Source of the DNA: an uncultured Dyadobacter sp.
GTDB lineage: Bacteria > Bacteroidota > Bacteroidia > Cytophagales > Spirosomataceae
NCBI RefSeq assembly: GCF_946482605.1
Contig: NZ_CAMLSE010000061.1
Location: 1-23,302, forward strand
Reading direction: 5' to 3'
Length of the DNA: 23,302 nt
Positions 1 through 7,197 of the stretch are shown here, piece after piece. Under the pieces are notes generated by a model. It saw only the letters and a program-made list of their open reading frames with translations, was not told the origin of the DNA and made no database searches. The translations under genes were made by a program, and so were the position numbers. How positions within the stretch are numbered: position 1 is the stretch's first letter; every line of letters starts with the position of its first letter.

Positions 1-52
1 TCTCAATGCCATCGAATGTAATTTTCAACAATTGGGGTTTAACTTCTTCCAT
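1..52 (-). CDS. nuoG: NADH-quinone oxidoreductase subunit G, N-terminal fragment
   Basis: Only the first 17 codons are in the window; the rest lies beyond the left edge. The ATG is at 52-50, and the visible residues begin MEEVKPQLLKITFDGIE. This matches the start of the ferredoxin-like [2Fe-2S] domain of NuoG, the large iron-sulfur subunit of the complex I peripheral arm. It follows nuoF on the same strand with a 30-base gap, as expected for the nuo order A-B-C-D-E-F-G. The call rests mainly on position plus the short N-terminal match. A different nuo-operon protein is unlikely. Confidence 0.8.
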   Translation of the reverse strand, partial: MEEVKPQLLKITFDGIE

Positions 53-82
53 GTCCAATCCTGTACAATGTTCTGAGATCTA

Positions 83-1423
83 TTACACCAGGGCCATTTC
101 ACCCATGTACACCGCGCCCGGAGCCGTAGCTTCCTGCGGGTGAGTGATGTGCCACACAAATTCGTCGCGGAAATGGCGGATGGCACTGGCTACCGGCCAG
201 GCTGCTGCGTCTCCTAACGGACAAATGGTGTTACCTTCTATTTTCTTTGAAATGTCGACGAGCAAATCGATGTCGTGCATACTGCCGTGACCGTGCTCGA
301 TGCGGTGGAGGACTTTCTCCATCCAGCCTGTTCCTTCGCGGCAAGGACTGCATTGGCCGCAGGATTCGTGGTGGTAAAAGCGCGAGAAATTCCAGGTATT
401 GCGGACGATACAGGCTGTTTCGTCAAAAACGATAAACCCGCCTGATCCCAGCATGGTCCCCGTTGCAAAACCACCGTCGGAGAGTGACTCATAGGTCATC
501 AGACGATCTTCACCCGCAGCTGTTTTAGTAATGAGGCTGGCAGGAAGAATGGGAACGGATGATCCGCCGGCTACCAATGCTTTCAAATGGTGACCTTTTC
601 GCACGCCGCCGCAGTATTCGTCCGAATTCAAAAATTCTTCAACACTCACACCCAGCTCGATTTCGTAAACGCCGGGTTTCTGAATGTGACCGGACGCGGA
701 AATCAGTTTCGTACCGGTACTTCTGCCAATACCGATGGTTGCGTAAGCATCACCGCCATTGTTGATGATCCACGGCATATTGGAAATGGACTCCACATTG
801 TTTACCACGGTAGGGCTTTGGTAAAGACCTTTCACCGCAGGGAATGGCGGCTTGTTCCTCGGGTTACCTCTTTTTCCTTCGAGCGATTCGAGCAATGCGG
901 TTTCTTCACCGCAAATGTAAGCACCGCCGCCGGGCTGTACCACGAGTTCAAGGTCGTAGCCGGAGCCAAGGATGTTTTTACCTAAAAAACCTTGTGCTTT
1001 CGCTTCCGCAATGGCTTTTTCCAGAATGCGGATCACGTACATGAGCTCGCCGCGCACGTAGATGAACGACTTGTTGGCACCCAATGCGAAGCTGGAAATG
1101 ATCATACCCTCGATCAGAAGGTGAGGAATGCATTTCATCAGATGGTGGTCTTTGAAAGTACCCGGCTCCGATTCATCGGCATTGCACACCAGGTAACGGG
1201 GAACGCCTTCGGGCTTGGCCAGGAAGCCCCATTTCATTCCCATCGGGAAACCAGCTCCACCTCTGCCGCGCACACCTGATTTTTTCGCTTCTTCCACCAC
1301 CTCTTCCGGGGTCATGGTTTTGATAGCTTTTTCAACGGCAGTATAGCCTCCCTGTTTGCGATAAACATCGAAGGTTTCGATACCGGGGACATTAATATGC
1401 TCCGTTAAAATTTTTCTAGCCAT
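83..1423 (-). CDS. nuoF: NADH-quinone oxidoreductase subunit F (NADH/FMN-binding, N3 cluster)
   Basis: NuoF oxidises NADH and passes electrons through FMN to the iron-sulfur chain of complex I, at the tip of the cytoplasmic arm. The 446-residue length is normal for the family. The glycine-rich NADH/FMN site GRGGAGFP is at residues 53-60, and a second nucleotide/FMN region, GGGAYICGEETAL, at about 165-177. An SLBB-type region follows at about 240-300. The N3 [4Fe-4S] ligands are present as CGQCSPC (Cys355, 358 and 361) plus Cys401 in the TICPLGD motif. It sits between nuoE (30-base gap) and nuoG on the same strand, so it is co-transcribed. All expected ligands are present and nothing is truncated. 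Confidence 0.97.
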   Translation of the reverse strand: MARKILTEHINVPGIETFDVYRKQGGYTAVEKAIKTMTPEEVVEEAKKSGVRGRGGAGFPMGMKWGFLAKPEGVPRYLVCNADESEPGTFKDHHLMKCIPHLLIEGMIISSFALGANKSFIYVRGELMYVIRILEKAIAEAKAQGFLGKNILGSGYDLELVVQPGGGAYICGEETALLESLEGKRGNPRNKPPFPAVKGLYQSPTVVNNVESISNMPWIINNGGDAYATIGIGRSTGTKLISASGHIQKPGVYEIELGVSVEEFLNSDEYCGGVRKGHHLKALVAGGSSVPILPASLITKTAAGEDRLMTYESLSDGGFATGTMLGSGGFIVFDETACIVRNTWNFSRFYHHESCGQCSPCREGTGWMEKVLHRIEHGHGSMHDIDLLVDISKKIEGNTICPLGDAAAWPVASAIRHFRDEFVWHITHPQEATAPGAVYMGEMALV

Positions 1424-1453
1424 TTGAGGATAATATTTTCAGCTCCTGAAAGC

Positions 1454-1951
1454 TTATTTACTTAAATCTTCTATGATTTGGTCGACCTTCTCGTTGGTCA
1501 GGTTCATGTAGAACTGCTCGCGGATCTGGAAAACCGGTCCCCATCCGCAAGCGGCGAGGCATTCAACTTCTTTCAATGTAAACAGGCCATCGGCAGTGGT
1601 ACCACCCGCTTCAATGCCCAATTTTTGCTTCAAATGACCGTACACATCTTCACCGCCCATTAAGCAGCAAGGTCCTGTACGGCAGTATTCGATCACGTGC
1701 TTGCCCACCGGGTCGAGGTGGTACATGGTGTAAAAGGTAGCTACCTCGTAAACCTCCACGGGTTCTATGCTTAAAATACCCGCCACGTAGTCCATTACCT
1801 CACTGCTTAGCCAGCCCCATTGTTCCTGGGCCACGTGCAAAACAGGCAAAAGAGCCGATTTCTGGCGGCCCTCCGGATAACGTGCAATAATTTCTTTTAC
1901 TGTTTCAAGTCGTTCGGGTGTGAACGCAACCAGATTTGGTGATTCGGTCAT
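1454..1951 (-). CDS. nuoE: NADH-quinone oxidoreductase subunit E ([2Fe-2S] N1a protein)
   Basis: NuoE is the thioredoxin-fold partner of NuoF and carries the N1a [2Fe-2S] cluster. The four ligands are visible in the family pattern C-x4-C ... C-x3-C: Cys90 and Cys95 in YCRTGPC, and Cys131 and Cys135 in CLAAC. I chose the ATG at 1951 (MTESPNLVAF), which gives 165 residues, close to the family norm. The open frame continues upstream to a TTG at 1972, only three bases after the nuoD stop. That start would add MLKTHLE and cannot be excluded, because Bacteroidota seldom use strong Shine-Dalgarno sequences to mark the start. The gene lies within the nuo operon between nuoD and nuoF. Confidence 0.95.
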   Translation of the reverse strand: MTESPNLVAFTPERLETVKEIIARYPEGRQKSALLPVLHVAQEQWGWLSSEVMDYVAGILSIEPVEVYEVATFYTMYHLDPVGKHVIEYCRTGPCCLMGGEDVYGHLKQKLGIEAGGTTADGLFTLKEVECLAACGWGPVFQIREQFYMNLTNEKVDQIIEDLSK

Positions 1952-1975
1952 TTCTAAATGGGTCTTTAACAAACT

Positions 1976-3202
1976 TTAAGCGTCCAGTTCACCTGCAATT
2001 ACATTGAGGCTACTCATCGTCAGAATGGCATCCGACAGTGTAGAGCCTTTGCACATTTCAGGATAAGCCTGATAATAGATAAAGCTTGGCCTGCGGAAAT
2101 GCAGACGATATGGCGCCCTGCCACCGTCGCTGATCAGGTAGAAGCCCAGCTCGCCGTTTCCTCCCTCCACAGCATGGTAAACTTCGCCCGCCGGTGCGTC
2201 AATTTCGCCCATTACAATTTTAAAATGGTAAATGAGCGCCTCCATGCTCCGGTAAACCTCGTTTTTTGGGGGGAGGTAATATTCGGGGGCGTCGGCGTAA
2301 TAAGGGCCTTCCGGAAGGTTATTAATGGCTTGCTCAACGATCCGGAGGCTTTGCCACATTTCTTCGTTGCGGACCATATAGCGGTCGTAAGTATCGCCAT
2401 TCTGTCCAACAGGGACGTCGAATTCAAAATCCTGGTAGGACGAGTACGGGTTCATAACGCGTACGTCGTAATCGAGGCCGGCTGCGCGGAGGTTAGGGCC
2501 AGTAAAGCCATATGAAAGCGCTCTATCAACTGAAATACCACCTACATTGATGGTCCGATCCATGAAGATCCGGTTACGGTTGAGCAGCTTTTCCAGCTCT
2601 CTCAGTACCGGCGGGAACGATTTGATAAATTCCTTGATCTTGCGGATAGCGGTATTCGAAAGATCACGCTCCATGCCGCCGAGGCGGCCCATATTGGTCG
2701 TGAGGCGAGCGCCGCAAACTTCCTCGTAAATCTCGTACACTTCCTCGCGCTTCTGCATCACATACAGGAAGCCGGTGAATGCGCCGGTATCCACGCCGAG
2801 GATACTGTTACAAATAATATGGTCGGTAATACGTGCAAGCTCCATCATCAGCACGCGGATGTACTGCGCACGCTTGGGAACTTCTACGCCCAAAAGCTTC
2901 TCTACCGTCATGTGCCATCCCAGGTTGTTGATCGGGGAGGAGCAATAATTCATGCGGTCGGTCAGCGTGGTAATCTGGTAAAACGGCCTTCTTTCGGCAA
3001 TTTTCTCGAATGCACGGTGGATATAACCGATCGTCTGCTCGCCTGAAACGATCTTTTCGCCATCCATTTTCAGGATGTTCTGGAAAATACCGTGGGTAGC
3101 AGGGTGTGTCGGGCCGAGGTTGAGGGTGGTCAATTCCTCTACGAGTTCGGGTAACTCGCTGTGAGAAGGGACATTATGCGGTAATAATTCAATATCTGCC
3201 AT
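1976..3202 (-). CDS. nuoD: NADH-quinone oxidoreductase subunit D (49 kDa homolog)
   Basis: NuoD is the 49-kDa-type subunit. With NuoB it forms the quinone-binding cavity where the peripheral arm meets the membrane arm; it descends from the large subunit of NiFe hydrogenases. The 408-residue length is typical for the unfused protein. The family signature NLGPTHPATHG is at residues 28-38, including the conserved histidines of the quinone site. Other conserved stretches are RIFMDRT, GFTGPNLRA and YDVRVMNPYSSY. nuoC is a separate gene 17 bases upstream, so there is no NuoCD fusion of the kind seen in Escherichia coli. The ATG at 3202 is the natural start, giving MADIELLPHN. Confidence 0.97.
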   Translation of the reverse strand: MADIELLPHNVPSHSELPELVEELTTLNLGPTHPATHGIFQNILKMDGEKIVSGEQTIGYIHRAFEKIAERRPFYQITTLTDRMNYCSSPINNLGWHMTVEKLLGVEVPKRAQYIRVLMMELARITDHIICNSILGVDTGAFTGFLYVMQKREEVYEIYEEVCGARLTTNMGRLGGMERDLSNTAIRKIKEFIKSFPPVLRELEKLLNRNRIFMDRTINVGGISVDRALSYGFTGPNLRAAGLDYDVRVMNPYSSYQDFEFDVPVGQNGDTYDRYMVRNEEMWQSLRIVEQAINNLPEGPYYADAPEYYLPPKNEVYRSMEALIYHFKIVMGEIDAPAGEVYHAVEGGNGELGFYLISDGGRAPYRLHFRRPSFIYYQAYPEMCKGSTLSDAILTMSSLNVIAGELDA

Positions 3203-3219
3203 ATCTTACTCAATATAGA

Positions 3220-3720
3220 TCATCGGCCGAAAAGGGCGTCAATTTTATCTTCACGGGTCGCATCCTCCATTGGGTATTCTTTGCGCATCGGGAAATAGTC
3301 CATTTCTTCGATGTTCAGAATGCGTTTCAGGTTGGGGTGGCCGTCAAACAAGATACCAAAAAAATCGTAGGTTTCGCGTTCCATCCAGTTGGCGCTCGCA
3401 AAGAGGCCTGTCGCTGTCGGAATGTGGATATCAGCTTCCGGAATGGCTACTTTGATGCGGATGCGGAAGTTGTGCACAAAACTGTGCATGTGGTACACCA
3501 CCACGAATTCCTGGCCTGCATTATCAGGATACTGAATACCTGTAATGTCGGTGAGGAATATTACCTGATAGTTTTTATGGTCTTTCAGGAACTCCATTAC
3601 CGGGATAATCTCTTCACGGGTGGTCGAGAGGGTCAGAAGCCCGTAAGGTTCTTCAAAGTTGAAGACCTGATCCCCGAATTTTTCCAAAAGCCCTTCGGCT
3701 ACCTCCTGGTTAGTAAGCAT
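3220..3720 (-). CDS. nuoC: NADH-quinone oxidoreductase subunit C (30 kDa homolog)
   Basis: NuoC is the 30-kDa-type subunit, a structural part of the complex I connecting module that packs against NuoD. The 166-residue protein carries the characteristic signature at about residues 114-134: ERETYDFFGILFDGHPNLKR. This is followed by the MRKEYPME motif near residue 145. It lies 6 bases downstream of nuoB and 17 bases upstream of nuoD on the minus strand, consistent with tight operon packing. The start is the ATG at 3720. The length is complete and no anomalies were seen. Confidence 0.95.
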   Translation of the reverse strand: MLTNQEVAEGLLEKFGDQVFNFEEPYGLLTLSTTREEIIPVMEFLKDHKNYQVIFLTDITGIQYPDNAGQEFVVVYHMHSFVHNFRIRIKVAIPEADIHIPTATGLFASANWMERETYDFFGILFDGHPNLKRILNIEEMDYFPMRKEYPMEDATREDKIDALFGR

Positions 3721-3726
3721 AGGGGG

Positions 3727-4269
3727 TTACTGAATATTATATGATGCCAATAGTTCCTGGTATTCGTCGGTATTCCGGCGGCGGAGCTTTTCGTTCTGTG
3801 CCAAATACTGGATTTGCATCAGGCCATCAATGATCTGCTCCGGGCGTGGGGGGCAGCCGGGTACGTATATATCCACAGGTATGATGCGGTCGATGCCCTG
3901 CAATACGGCGTAGGTATCGAAGATCCCACCACTTGAAGCGCATGCACCAACGGCCATTACCCAGCGGGGTTCGGCCATTTGAAGATAAACCTGCTTTACA
4001 ACCGGCGCCATCTTCTTGGCGATGGTCCCCATTACCATCAGCAAATCGGCCTGACGTGGCGAGAAGCTCGGACGTTCGGAACCGAAACGTGAAATATCGT
4101 AATGCGCACCCATGGTCGCCATGAATTCGATCCCGCAGCATGAAGTAGCAAATGGCAACGGCCAGAGAGAGTAGCTACGTGCCAGACCGATCGCTTCGTC
4201 GAATGAAGTTGCAAAAAAACCAGATCCGCTATGTCCTTGCGGAGCCTCCACTATCTTTACTTCTTTCAT
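3727..4269 (-). CDS. nuoB: NADH-quinone oxidoreductase subunit B (N2 cluster)
   Basis: NuoB holds the terminal [4Fe-4S] cluster N2, which donates electrons to quinone. All four expected cysteines are present: the tandem pair Cys44-Cys45 in ATSCCGIEF, Cys110 in VGACASSGG, and Cys139 in VPGCPPRPE. The 180-residue length is normal. The N-terminal ~20 residues are variable and Gly/Ser-rich, which is common in this family. The gene starts at the ATG at 4269, 27 bases after the nuoA stop, and is followed by nuoC after 6 bases. The product is peripheral to the cytoplasmic membrane within complex I. Confidence 0.97.
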   Translation of the reverse strand: MKEVKIVEAPQGHSGSGFFATSFDEAIGLARSYSLWPLPFATSCCGIEFMATMGAHYDISRFGSERPSFSPRQADLLMVMGTIAKKMAPVVKQVYLQMAEPRWVMAVGACASSGGIFDTYAVLQGIDRIIPVDIYVPGCPPRPEQIIDGLMQIQYLAQNEKLRRRNTDEYQELLASYNIQ

Positions 4270-4296
4270 AATTCTTTGTATTTCAATGTTCGAAGC

Positions 4297-4671
4297 CTAT
4301 TCCTCCCAGTTCAATACGCCCTTGCGGATCACGTAGTAGAACCCGGAAAGCAACAAGGCCATGAACAATAACATTTCTATGAACCCGAACATTCCCAATC
4401 CTTTGAAATTGACGGCCCAGGGGTACATGAAAATAACCTCTACGTCGAAGAGAACGAACAGGATAGCTACCAGAAAGTACTTTACAGAAATAGGGGTCCT
4501 TGCATCACCAACCGACTCGATACCGCATTCAAACGGATCGTCTTTCAATTTGCTTTTGCGGCTCGGACCGATCAGGTGAGTGACGATCATCGTGCCGCCG
4601 ATGAAGCCGGCTGCGAGCAAAAATTGCACAATGATGGGCAAATAGTCCGAAGGAAGATATTCGTTTTTCAT
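4297..4671 (-). CDS. nuoA: NADH-quinone oxidoreductase subunit A (membrane subunit)
   Basis: NuoA is a small membrane subunit of complex I with three transmembrane helices, visible at about residues 11-34, 64-84 and 93-115. The loop between helices 1 and 2 has the conserved DPFECGIES sequence, and helix 2 contains the diagnostic FDVEVIFMYPWA. The start is the ATG at 4671 (MKNEYLPSDY), giving 124 residues, normal for the family. The frame stays open upstream to 4773, but that extension is polar, not conserved, and would place odd residues before helix 1, so it was not used. This is the first gene of the nuo operon in the window. A candidate promoter lies about 90 bases upstream. Confidence 0.95.
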   Translation of the reverse strand: MKNEYLPSDYLPIIVQFLLAAGFIGGTMIVTHLIGPSRKSKLKDDPFECGIESVGDARTPISVKYFLVAILFVLFDVEVIFMYPWAVNFKGLGMFGFIEMLLFMALLLSGFYYVIRKGVLNWEE

Positions 4672-4761
4672 TATAATGATCCGGTTACAGAGGGTCAGGA
4701 ATGGCGTAAAAACTGTTGCCAGCGGGTTACATTCCTCCCCGTCTCTCAAAATTAGCCTTTG

Positions 4762-4769
4762 CAAATTTA
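4762..4769 (-). promoter_or_regulatory. candidate -7 element of the nuo operon promoter
   Basis: On the minus strand this reads TAAATTTG, an exact match to the Bacteroidota -7 consensus TAnnTTTG. It is about 90 bases upstream of the nuoA ATG and downstream of the esterase-gene terminator. No clear TTG -33 element is found 19-21 bases upstream, so the match is only partial. Confidence 0.35.
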
Positions 4770-4802
4770 TCAATCAAATTCTTTCCTTTTTGTTTTGTCT
4801 AA

Positions 4803-4817
4803 TTAGTATCATACTAA
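4803..4817. repeat. perfect 15-base palindrome (7-base arms, 1-base centre)
   Basis: The sequence TTAGTATCATACTAA is a perfect inverted repeat with 7-base arms around a single C. It directly abuts the terminator hairpin at 4818-4843 and is centred about 40 bases upstream of the candidate nuo -7 element. It could be a regulator-binding site for nuo or an extension of the terminator structure. No regulator can be named from the sequence. Confidence 0.4.
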
Positions 4818-4843
4818 ATAAGCCCCGTGTTGGCGGGGCTTAT
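4818..4843 (-). terminator. intrinsic terminator-like hairpin after esterase gene 1
   Basis: The two arms, ATAAGCCCCG and CGGGGCTTAT, pair perfectly over 10 bases around a 6-base loop. The hairpin begins about 25 bases past the stop of the minus-strand esterase gene. The tail on the minus strand is only moderately T-rich (TTTAGTATGATAC). It insulates the esterase gene from the nuo operon. Confidence 0.7.
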
Positions 4844-4868
4844 CTAATATTCAGGAAAGACTAAATGG

Positions 4869-7037
4869 TTATCTGATGATAATTTGCTTTGTAAGGCTTT
4901 CTCCCTGACCGGTTACCCGGAGGATGTATTTGCCTGTTGATAAGAGACCTACATCGATTTGCAACCGGCTATTGAGTAGTTTAGGAGCGGATGTTCTGAT
5001 GACACGCCCATAAATGTCAAAAAGTGTAATAACTGCTTCTTTGATATTATCCCGTGACTCAATGTAGATATATGCTCCCTGGCTCGGGTTCGGATAAATA
5101 ACAATGTCGTTCTGTTCATTGGTCTTGAACTCTCTGGAGGCGGTATCGGAATAGCAAACCAGCTGGTTGCTACCGATCGAATAAGTGACTTTTGCCTTCG
5201 TTGAGTAAACACCTGATTTCAGGATTTTAATCAATGTGGCTGTGGTATCGCTTTCGGAACCGGGTCTTCTCCACAAAAAGCTTTCATTTACTTCTGCTCC
5301 TTCCGGAATGCTGGCCGAAACACTGAATGGTCCGGATGGTTCGATCGTCGGTTTGGAGATCTTGGCGCGGATGGTCAATGTCGAAGCTGTCGAGTTATCG
5401 GAAACGCACCCGAAAATGTTCTGACTTTTGACATAATAATTGCCGCTTTCAGCAATCTTAGCGGTAGCCCCGCTCGCTAAGGCCGTTGTGGTGCCTTGTT
5501 TGTACCAGCTGTAAATGTTGCCCTCGTCATTCACAGAAAATTGGAATGATGAATCGGCACACGCCTGTTGTTCCCCTTGCTGCAGAATGCTTGGTTGAGC
5601 TGGTTTGGCATCATGGTCGAGAACGACTACGGAAGTAAGTGTCGAATTTCCCACTGCGTCGCGGACGGTAGCGCGGTAAGTACCCGCTTTATTTACAACT
5701 ATCGTGCTGCCTTTCTCCTTCGTGCTCCACTCATAGGAGGCATAGCCGGAAGGAAGAGAGATTCTCACAGCATTGTTCTCTGTCACACAAGTGGCAGTAA
5801 TGGCCGGGACCTCAACCGGGGCCGCAGGGGTTACCGTTGAAAAGAACTGTGGGCCCAGGGCATCGTTCCAGGCATTTGCCAGGATAGTCAGCGCGCGTAT
5901 CGTGCCGTCTACATCCTGCGGACTGGAACCTACGAAGTGCGTACCATCACCGCGGTCAGGAACGAGGTTGTCGGTTTCGGGTCCGGGATAAGTTGGATTG
6001 AAAGGCGTGTCCAGAACCGCATTTTGTGCGGCGATAACGGTAGGATTCACAAATGACACCGTCGTATTCGCGGGTGAAGTGCGGCTTGTACGGGCAATCA
6101 CCCAGGTAATCCGCTTATTGGTTTCAGTTGATAACCGGTTGATAATCAATTGAAGGTTGTCACGGTAGAATGCTAATGGAGTTTTGAACAATGCATCGGC
6201 TTCACCCTGCATCCACAACACGGAGCGGATGCCATATTGGTTGGCATAGTTCCTGGCAGCAATCCGGAGGTTCGCGTAGGGCATACCCGCATTATAGGTA
6301 AAGCCGCCATATTTATTTTTCGTTGGAAGACCCTGTGCGCTGAATGACCAGTTTTCAATCGCCGTTCCTTCCCAGGCTGTATTGATAAAGAGCACGGGGA
6401 CATTCAATTTCTGAACGAGCAAGTCCCCCAGAAGACCCCAGCACCAGGCGGTTTGGCCGCGTGGGGACATATACCCAATGCCGTTAGTGATTTTTGAAAA
6501 GGTGGGTGGAACGGGATCCGTTAAAAGGTCGGGGTAAGTCCCTACTTCGTCATTCTGGTAATTGTCGACATACAGTACGCGATCGTCCTGCGCGGATGGT
6601 CCCCCGGGATAACCCTTAAGACCCTGCGCATTGGATTGGCCGGCAATCAGAAATACCTCGCCGATCCCGACGCGTGAAAGGACATCCCTGCCTACTATCT
6701 TGCCATCAGAAACACCTCTTACTTCCAGTGTATACCAACCGCCATAAAGGGTTATTTTGCCCATGAATACTCCACCCTTGGGCGAGGCTTGTAAATTTTG
6801 CCATGGCGTTTCGACGCCTTGTCCCTGGACGACCGGAACGGCCCTCACTTCGATTTTGTCCATCAGGGCAGTAAATGTGCCTGATACGGTGATTTCCCTT
6901 TGTCCTGTGATATCACGTTGATAGACAGCCTGAAAAGTAGGTGAAGTGATTTTGATCTGAGAGAAGACTGTTGGAGAAAAGAGACAAACCAACAGTAACG
7001 CCTTTGCCACTACCGAGAGAATAATTCTATGACGCAT
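4869..7037 (-). CDS. secreted SGNH/sialate-O-acetylesterase-like protein with T9SS sorting domain (esterase 1)
   Basis: This is a 722-residue predicted secreted esterase. The start is the ATG at 7037, because it places a clean signal peptide (MRHRIILSVVAKALLL...) first, with likely cleavage VFS|Q27. The frame opens further upstream, but only adds polar residues before the signal. Residues ~27-120 form a beta-rich domain shared with the neighbouring paralog. Residues ~125-395 match the SASA/CE6-type SGNH fold: GQSNAQG at 133-139 (nucleophile Ser135), WMQGEAD at 275-281, and D364-G-T-H367 as the DxxH acid/histidine pair. Two to three Ig-like domains follow (~405-640). The end (IYPNPSQG at ~647 to KQIIIR) is a type A T9SS sorting domain. 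The likely reaction is deacetylation of an acetylated glycan, but the substrate cannot be told. No SusC/SusD or glycosidase neighbour is present. Confidence 0.85.
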   Translation of the reverse strand: MRHRIILSVVAKALLLVCLFSPTVFSQIKITSPTFQAVYQRDITGQREITVSGTFTALMDKIEVRAVPVVQGQGVETPWQNLQASPKGGVFMGKITLYGGWYTLEVRGVSDGKIVGRDVLSRVGIGEVFLIAGQSNAQGLKGYPGGPSAQDDRVLYVDNYQNDEVGTYPDLLTDPVPPTFSKITNGIGYMSPRGQTAWCWGLLGDLLVQKLNVPVLFINTAWEGTAIENWSFSAQGLPTKNKYGGFTYNAGMPYANLRIAARNYANQYGIRSVLWMQGEADALFKTPLAFYRDNLQLIINRLSTETNKRITWVIARTSRTSPANTTVSFVNPTVIAAQNAVLDTPFNPTYPGPETDNLVPDRGDGTHFVGSSPQDVDGTIRALTILANAWNDALGPQFFSTVTPAAPVEVPAITATCVTENNAVRISLPSGYASYEWSTKEKGSTIVVNKAGTYRATVRDAVGNSTLTSVVVLDHDAKPAQPSILQQGEQQACADSSFQFSVNDEGNIYSWYKQGTTTALASGATAKIAESGNYYVKSQNIFGCVSDNSTASTLTIRAKISKPTIEPSGPFSVSASIPEGAEVNESFLWRRPGSESDTTATLIKILKSGVYSTKAKVTYSIGSNQLVCYSDTASREFKTNEQNDIVIYPNPSQGAYIYIESRDNIKEAVITLFDIYGRVIRTSAPKLLNSRLQIDVGLLSTGKYILRVTGQGESLTKQIIIR

Positions 7038-7123
7038 TGGTAATTCTGATACAGGTAAAGTTTTGTAAGCTATACGTATTAAGGTTTTTGATTTTGTTAA
7101 TGAGTTCAATTACAAAACGGTCA

Positions 7124-7131
7124 CAAATGTA
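7124..7131 (-). promoter_or_regulatory. candidate -7 element for esterase gene 1
   Basis: The minus strand reads TACATTTG, an exact match to TAnnTTTG, about 87 bases upstream of the esterase 1 ATG. The -33 position is T-rich but has no TTG. The 160-base gap between the two esterase genes holds this element and the weak hairpin at 7179-7195, and nothing else clear. Confidence 0.3.
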
Positions 7132-7178
7132 CAGGATTATTTTCGCTAAAATATCACTATTCCGTTTTTTTGATAAAC

Positions 7179-7195
7179 GGGCATTTCCGGTGCCC
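7179..7195 (-). terminator. weak hairpin downstream of esterase gene 2
   Basis: GGGCA and TGCCC pair around a 7-base loop, just after the stop of the 1061-residue esterase gene. The stem is short, and the minus-strand tail GTTTATCAAAAAAA is not a U-tract. Termination here would be inefficient at best, so read-through into esterase gene 1 is possible. Confidence 0.25.
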
Positions 7196-7197
7196 AT

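Noticed and set aside
587..985. 132-codon plus-strand frame inside nuoF
   Set aside because: nuoF is complete with all cluster ligands. The plus-strand frame has no recognisable features.
1952..1972. Longer NuoE start at TTG (1972)
   Set aside because: The ATG at 1951 gives the family-typical length, and the extra seven residues add no conserved sequence. The longer form remains possible.
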